A model generated the notes under the pieces. The model saw only the letters and a program-made list of their open reading frames with translations. It did not search any database and was not told the origin of the DNA. From NCBI GenBank assembly GCA_033557675.1, contig JAWQRM010000709.1, forward strand, positions 1 to 20,310: a stretch of DNA of 20,310 bases, given 5' to 3'. Positions 15,440 to 20,310 of the stretch are shown piece by piece. Made by a program: the position numbers and the translations under genes. The stretch's first letter is position 1. Every line of letters begins with the position of its first letter. Source of the DNA: Coptodactyla brooksi. Taxonomy: Eukaryota > Arthropoda > Insecta > Coleoptera > Scarabaeidae.

Positions 15440-16425
15440 AATTTCTCTTCTATATCGTGATATTATTTTATTTATTTCAAGTATATTATTTAAAGTATGT
15501 TCCATTTTTCGATATTTTATTTTTATTTGACTTCTTTTCAGCTTCTAACTTATCTTATTTGATTTTATATTAGGCAATTATCAGAAAGTGATGTTTTAAG
15601 ATTTGCAAACTTTTCCTATTGGAAAAAACTAAGCCACCAAGAAAATATAAAATAAGAGCGGTGCTTTTCACAATAAGAATTATTAACTAAATCTTTACTT
15701 AATGATAATTAAATCTTTTAGGCGAATTAACTATTACGTTTCTCTTATTTTATTTATCTATTTTGGGTTTTGAAATCCATGCGATAGTTTCATTTTCCTA
15801 CTATTTTCTGGCCGCTTTTCTATTTTATTCTATTTATTCTAGTGTTTTATCTATTCTTCTATTTATTTAATTCTCTGATAATTTATTCCAGAAGTTTAAT
15901 TACAGTTTTTTTATTAGTTTCAATTTCTTTTCTATATTATGTGATATTATTCTCTTTATTTCAAGTGCAAAATACTTGAAATAAAGAAAATTCAGAAAAT
16001 AAAGTTCTTTTTTTCCAATTTCCATTTTTAAGAAAATATAAAATAAGAAATATGAGTGGTACTTTTCAATTTCGCATAATTGTGTGGCTATCTTTCTATT
16101 TTATTTAATTTATTCTTTGAAGTTTGAATATAGTTTCTTTAATTACTTTCTATTTCTCTTCTACATCATGTGATATTATTTTATTTATTTCAAGCAATTT
16201 ATTTAAACTTTGTTCTATTTTTCAATATTCTATTTTTATTTGATTTCTTTTCAGTTTCTAACATATCTTATTTGATTTTAAAGTAGGCAATTATCAGACT
16301 GTGATGTTCTAAGTTTGTAAAAGATTTGAAAACTTCTGAATTAGTATATTGTCCACTGATTTTTTAATTAATCATGAATCTTCTTTTGCTATTAGAAAAA
16401 ACTAAGCTACTTAAAGTTGTCCTTT
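15440..16425 (-). repeat. family A repeat, inverted copies downstream of SDR gene 1
   Basis: The reverse complement shows family A anchors: AAAAGCACCGCTCTTATTTT near 15655, ATCACGATATAGAAGAGAAA-like near 15450, and ATATCACATGATGTAGAAGA near 16180. At least two units are present, with a further partial anchor at 16030-16075. The plus-strand text is therefore T-rich where the 9950-13015 array is A-rich. It starts about 65 bases past the SDR gene 1 poly(A) signal. Confidence 0.78.
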
Positions 16426-17538
16426 TACAATTCGAACACCAGCTTCGGGTTGAATATTGTCGGTTGTTATGCAACCCCAAGCGCACGAAGGTGAAAGCTT
16501 AGAGAGAGGCGAAATAGCTTCGTCAGAAAACTTTGAAGCCAGCAAAGGCTTGTTTATGGAGATTTAAGGAAAGAAGTAATCTCCGAGACATAAGAGCGCG
16601 AAGTGAAGCTGCTTGTTGCAGCTATCCCGAAGAGTTAGCTAAGATAATTGAAGAAGATTGAATGAGATAATTGAATTGTTTGTTTGACAACTCACAAAGG
16701 AAGATCGCGTTTGGTATCCCATTACAAGAATAACAGAATATTCCAGCATATTTACAAATCAACCCTAATTGGCAGAGTTAGGGGGTAGAAACATGATCAG
16801 TTATATGAACAAACAGATGAATTTATTCATGGCATGGTACAGGTCACTATCATAATCATATCAGTAATATTTAAAATTTAAAATTATGGTACAACATCAA
16901 ATATAAAATAACAGCACAAAAGTACTTGGTCAGAAAAATTTATTGATCATAAAGAAAAAATTACTGTCAAGTTAGCACTATAAAATTCCTCCATAGTGTA
17001 GAAGGCACAAGCTTTTAGTCTTGAATGTTTGGTGATGAAGATTTGGCAAATCATTGTAGGTCTTAGCTGCTTGAGTTAAGTCAAGAGTTGAGTGAAGGAC
17101 TTTAGCTTCGTCAGAAAACTTTGAAGCCAGTAGAAGATGGAGATTTAAGGAAAGAGATTTCATGAAGATTTAAGAAAAGCTAGACATCATAGTGTGAAGT
17201 GAAGCTGCTTGTTGCAGCTTTTCCGAAGAGTCAGCTAAGATAATTGAATTGTTTGTTTGACAACTCAAAAAGGAAGATCACGTTTGGCATCCCATTACAA
17301 GAATAGCACATTCTGGAATATGCTATTGAAAATATTTCCTTCGTTCTCCCTAACCAGTTTAGTTAGGGGGTAGAAACATGATCAGTTATATGAAGGAATG
17401 AATGAATTGATTCAGTACAGTACATAAGAAGGCACAAGCTTTTAGTCTTGAGTTATTGGTGGATTAATTCCTTTAATTGATTTGGCAAAGCATTGTAGGT
17501 CTTAGCTGCCTAAGTTTCGAATTGTTTTTGGACTTTGG

Positions 17539-17750
17539 TCAGGAGTTGAGTGTAAGGAACCTGGGGAAAGCTTTCATCGAGTCTTGTATTGTATTGGTGT
17601 TTGCAAAGATCGAAATAGATAGTGATCTGATGGGACAAGGTCTGGTGTTTTGTGGTGGATGTGACACAACTTCCCCAGCAAGCTCCAATAATCCTTGACG
17701 AATCACTAAAGATATCCTCATGAATGTCAAAGATTATGTCAATTCTGAGC
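17539..17750 (-). pseudogene. mariner transposase fragment, copy 3
   Basis: The minus strand reads 'ISLVIRQGLLELAGEVVSHP' and then PQNTRPCPIRSLSISIF after a frame change. Near the HDN site the DNA has GAGGAT where other copies have GACAAC, so the second catalytic Asp codon is altered as well. The following sequence, 'FPRFLTLNS', is shared with the other copies. Confidence 0.68.
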
Positions 17751-17989
17751 GATTTTCTTTGATTACTTCATTTAGTTTCACACCTGAAGCAATAGTTTGG
17801 TTCTGTTTGGTACTGGTAAATGTTACCAGTTGTTCTTCAATTGATTTGGCAAAGCATTATAGGTCTTAGCTGCCCAAGTGTCGAATTGTTTGTGGAGTTT
17901 GGTCAAGAGTTGAGTGTAAGGAACCTGGGGAAGACTTCTATCGAGTCTTGTGTCGTATTGACGTTGCTTTTGGGCTGAAGCCCTTGTTT

Positions 17990-18105
17990 TTCTCATTGAA
18001 GATGCTTTGCAAAGATCGAAATAGATAGTGATCTATTTGATGAGTTACTAAAGGTGTTGTCATGAATGTCCAAGATGATGTCAATTTTGGACGTTCTTCC
18101 TTGGA
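17990..18105 (-). pseudogene. mariner transposase fragment, copy 4 (internally deleted)
   Basis: The unit begins like the others (GTCAAGAGTTGAGTGTAAGG at about 17903, then CGAGTCTTGTGTCGTATTG). It jumps from GATAGTGATCTATTTGATGA (about 18023-18042) directly to GAGTTACTAAAGGTGTTGTC, so the LELGG...HLFRSL segment is lost. What remains is 'DIHDNTFSNS' on minus. Confidence 0.6.
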
Positions 18106-18237
18106 AGCAGCTCGAGATTTACTCTTTCTTTGCTAGTTTTTTTTCTTTAATGCGAACTAATAATGCTGGTTTTCTTATCTTAATAAGAATGTTACTGGTT
18201 GTTCTTCAATTGATTTGGTAAGGCATTGTAAGTCTTA

Positions 18238-18490
18238 GCTGCCTAAGTTTCGAATTGTTTTTGGAGCTTGGTCAAGAATTGAGTGTAAGGAATCTGTAAG
18301 AAACTTGTATCGAGTCTTGTATCGTATTGGTGTTTGCAAAGATCGAAATAGATAGTGATCTGATGAGGCAAGGTCTGGGGTGTGTGGTGGATGTGACACA
18401 ACTTCCCCACCAAGCTCCAATAATCCTTGATGAGTTACTAAAGGTGTTGTCATAAATGTCCAAGATGATGTCAATTCTGGACGTTCTTCC
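18238..18490 (-). pseudogene. mariner transposase fragment, copy 5 (longest open stretch)
   Basis: 79 codons are open on minus: 'TTPLVTHQGLLELGGEVVSH' then 'PPHTPDLASSDHYLFRSLQT' and 'DSLHSILDQAPKTIRNLGS'. It matches the mariner core (ELGWEVL.HPPYSPDLAPSDYHLFRSL), including the PDLA.SD aspartates. The N-terminal DNA-binding region and first catalytic Asp are absent. The HDN box sits in a different frame just upstream. Confidence 0.8.
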
Positions 18491-18580
18491 TTGGAAACAG
18501 AAGGTTCTAACTGGCAAGTAAAAGTAACAAAACTCTGTAATCATCAAATTGTAAGCATCTCTTATGCGTACAACTAAACA

Positions 18581-18586
18581 TTTATT
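18581..18586 (-). terminator. poly(A) signal of SDR gene 2, within repeat B
   Basis: AATAAA on the minus strand (TTTATT on plus), 40 bases after the SDR gene 2 stop. The same sequence context is present at 13764-13769 and 14258-14263, inside the first B block. Confidence 0.6.
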
Positions 18587-18625
18587 AAGACCAACATGAT
18601 TATAAGCTCAGTAATACTGGTTTTC

Positions 18626-19387
18626 TTATCTTGGGCACATGGAATGTTTTCCACCATCGACTGGCGTGATGTTTCCCGTCATAAAGCTCGCTTCGTCGCT
18701 CGCCAAAAAAGCTATGGCTTTCGCAACTTCATCGACTGTTCCCGGGCGTCCCAGGGCGTGCGATTTCTTGCAACTGTTCAAGAACTCCTGGTACTGTTCT
18801 TCGCTCATTCCTCCACGTTTGTGGAGTTCAGTCACTATGACTCCTGGATTTATGGCGTTCACCCTGACTCCTTTCGACGCCAAATCCAGAGCGACGCATT
18901 CCGTGAACTGATTGACTGCCGCCTTGGACATGCAGTAACTCAACAGGTTGGGGAACGCCCTCATCCCGGTCACGCTCGAAACGTTCACTATGTTCCCTTG
19001 GGTCTTGACGATGTGGGGGACGGCCAACGCGGTCATCTGATACATGGAACGAACGTTTACTCTAAAAATTCGATCGTACTGCTCAAGGTCAGTGTCCTCG
19101 ATGCCCCCCGATTCGATTATCCCGGCGTTATTGATCAGAACGTCCAGTTTCCCAAAATGGGCAACGGCCCTTTCGACGATCGCCTCGACGTCCTCTTCTT
19201 TCGTCACGTCCGCCTGGATCAGCAGCGGTTTCGGGCCGTCGCACCGATCCGCCACCATTTCCAAATTATCCAAGTTTCTGCCGGTTATTACGAGGTCCGC
19301 GCCCAACTTCGAAAAATGTACGGACGTCGCGGCCCCGATACCCGAACTGGCACCGGTTATTAACACCACTTTCCCGGAAAACGTCAT
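18626..19387 (-). CDS. short-chain dehydrogenase/reductase 2 (FabG-like, classical SDR)
   Basis: A 253-residue intact classical SDR. 'VVLITGASSGIGAATS' at about 7-22 is the nucleotide site, 'NNAG' at about 87-90, 'VNVSSVTG' at about 136-143 gives the catalytic Ser, 'YCMSK' at about 152-156 gives Tyr and Lys, and the end is 'VDGGKHSMCPR'. By eye it is roughly 60% identical to SDR gene 1 and has the same start (M-x-F-x-GKVVLITGASSGIG), with a 3-4 residue deletion after 'GP'. The frame is open 22 codons farther upstream to 19453, but those codons have no match in the paralog, and GAAAATGACG gives a good start at 19387. A GGTATATCG stretch lies about 80 bases upstream. The gene is intronless and convergent with SDR gene 1. 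Its stop codon lies at the boundary with repeat B. Substrate unknown. Confidence 0.93.
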   Translation of the reverse strand: MTFSGKVVLITGASSGIGAATSVHFSKLGADLVITGRNLDNLEMVADRCDGPKPLLIQADVTKEEDVEAIVERAVAHFGKLDVLINNAGIIESGGIEDTDLEQYDRIFRVNVRSMYQMTALAVPHIVKTQGNIVNVSSVTGMRAFPNLLSYCMSKAAVNQFTECVALDLASKGVRVNAINPGVIVTELHKRGGMSEEQYQEFLNSCKKSHALGRPGTVDEVAKAIAFLASDEASFMTGNITPVDGGKHSMCPR

Positions 19388-19595
19388 TTTCCGTCGCTCT
19401 AGGGAACGATGACTGAAGGATGGGATAACCTTGGCGAAATGGCACGTCTCCAATCAGCTGATTTCGATATACCACCGCCTGACCGCATGGGTTCATTATC
19501 CTCGGCATTGTATAGAAACGAACGTAAGTTCTAGTACAATAAATACACATTGCTATCAAGTTTTAGTGTAAAATTCTTGTATAACTGAATAAAAA
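19388..19595. other. upstream region of SDR gene 2
   Basis: Presumed promoter and 5' UTR on minus. It contains CAATCAGCTGATT (a small inverted repeat with a CCAAT-like core) at about 19450-19463. An antisense-free open stretch on minus (19266-19559) overlaps it in another frame and is not a gene. The satellite begins at its right edge. Confidence 0.5.
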
Positions 19596-20310
19596 TGTGC
19601 ACCACAGTAAATCCTATACACCAGTGTTTCCCCGCTTTAGTTCTCCAGTAGAAATAACAAACACACATTATCGTAACTTAATTTATTTACTTTTTTGAAC
19701 CCTAAGTAAGAGTTGTGGATATGGAACCTTCGGCTTTGTAACAAGTTAGTCACTGGTTACCACTTCACCAAAACTGGTATGAATATAAGTTATTGTGAGA
19801 ATAAAAATGTGTACCACAGTAAATCCTATACACCAGTGTTCCCCCCCTTTAGTTCTCCAGTAGAAATAACAAGCACACATTATTGTAACTTAATTTATTT
19901 ACTTTTTTGAACCCTAAGTAAGAGTTGTGGATATGGAACCTTTGGCTTTGTAACAAGTTAGTCACTGGTTACCACTTCACCAAAACTGGTATGAATGTAA
20001 GTTATTGTGAGAATAAACATGTGTACCATAGTAAATCCTATACACCAGTGTTCCCCCCCTTTAATTCTCCAGTAGAAATAACAAACACACATTATCGTAA
20101 CTTAATTTATTTACTTTTTAGAACCCTAAGTAAGAGTTGTGGATATGGAACGTTTGGCTTTGTAACAAGTTAGTCACTGGTTACCACTTCACCAAAACTG
20201 GTATGAATGTAAGTTATTGTGAGAATAAAAATGTGTACCACAGTAAATCCTATACACCAGTGTTCCCCCCCTTTAGTTCTCCAGTAGAAATAACAAACAC
20301 ACATTATTGA
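19596..20310. repeat. 212-bp tandem satellite array, open at the right edge
   Basis: The phase point TGTG(C/T)ACCA(C/T)AGTAAATCC occurs at 19596, 19808, 20020 and 20232, an exact period of 212 bases. There are three full units and one of 79 bases cut by the window end. Units differ by scattered substitutions and keep their length. Internal landmarks are CCAGTGTTCCCCCCCTTTAG, AACTTAATTTATTTACTTTT and GAGTTGTGGATATGGAAC. The 65-82 codon open stretches on plus follow the period and have no protein character. Confidence 0.95.

Larger units (their letters stand above)
16450..18625. repeat. family B repeat block, second and rearranged copies
   Basis: GTTTATGGAGATTTAAGGAA at 16552 and a shortened relative at 17139 start two subunits. 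Both contain GTTGCAGCT, CGAAGAGT(T/C)AGCTAAGATAA and TTTGACAACTCA. AGCTTCGTCAGAAAACTTTG occurs at about 16518 and 17103. GGGGTAGAAACATGATCAGT occurs at about 16781 and 17367. Mariner-derived subunits follow from about 17400 in three copies, joined by TTCAATTGATTTGG junctions at 17835 and 18206. The block is in the same orientation as 13022-14330 and runs up to the stop codon of SDR gene 2. Confidence 0.82.

Noticed and set aside
14854..15441. 195-codon open stretch on minus over SDR gene 1
   Set aside because: It is a shadow of the SDR gene in an antisense frame and has no recognised motif.
18596..19363. 255-codon open stretch on plus over SDR gene 2
   Set aside because: It is antisense to an intact SDR with all catalytic motifs. 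The plus reading has no family character.
19388..19453. 22-codon N-terminal extension of SDR gene 2
   Set aside because: It has no counterpart in the paralog, and the nucleotide-binding motif stands at its normal distance from the internal ATG at 19387.
19713..20173. two similar open stretches of 65 and 82 codons on plus
   Set aside because: They repeat with the 212-bp satellite period and are cut by stops in each unit.
19596..20310. CRISPR-like reading of the regular tandem repeat
   Set aside because: The whole 212-base unit repeats, with no variable spacers, and the DNA is eukaryotic.

Overview
The window looks like nuclear DNA of an insect. It is AT-rich, its genes carry canonical GT/AG introns with AATAAA poly(A) signals, and it is heavily loaded with decayed transposons of types common in arthropods (Penelope-like, CR1/Jockey-type LINE, hAT, Tc1, mariner). 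A beetle is plausible, but this is inference; nothing in the sequence fixes the species. Only three host genes are supported: one spliced membrane acyltransferase gene whose 5' part lies upstream, and two intronless short-chain dehydrogenase/reductase (SDR) genes.

Layout. Positions 1-3735 are a large imperfect inverted repeat. Each arm carries the tail of a LINE ORF2 facing a chimeric remnant, in which a Penelope-like reverse transcriptase runs into a LINE-like linker and ends in a hammerhead-ribozyme-like motif. The spacer holds a hAT transposase C-terminal domain and a perfect 18-bp hairpin. Positions 4134-9617 hold the last five exons of a 'nose resistant to fluoxetine' (nrf-6)-type acyltransferase. 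Its 3.8-kb intron (4604-8439) is filled with two copies of a LINE endonuclease fragment, a decayed LINE reverse transcriptase and a Tc1 transposase fragment.

Positions 9950-13015 are an array of degenerate 280-590 bp units (family A). Positions 13022-14330 are a second repeat family (B), built around a dead mariner transposase fragment. SDR gene 1 (14545-15318, +) follows, with a TATA box and E-box in front. Family A reappears inverted at 15440-16425 and family B returns in the same orientation at 16450-18625. SDR gene 2 (18626-19387, -) is a diverged paralog facing SDR gene 1 tail to tail, and its stop codon and 3' UTR lie inside or at the edge of family B sequence. The right end (19596-20310) is a 212-bp tandem satellite that runs out of the window.

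The three genes show no direct functional link. The acyltransferase should be a multi-pass membrane protein of lipid or small-molecule acyl transfer; the SDRs should be soluble NAD(P)-dependent oxidoreductases. The main interest lies in the repeat architecture: the chimeric PLE/LINE palindrome with ribozyme-like motifs, and the A/B repeat families wrapped around a duplicated SDR gene. I saw no tRNA, rRNA or CRISPR array.
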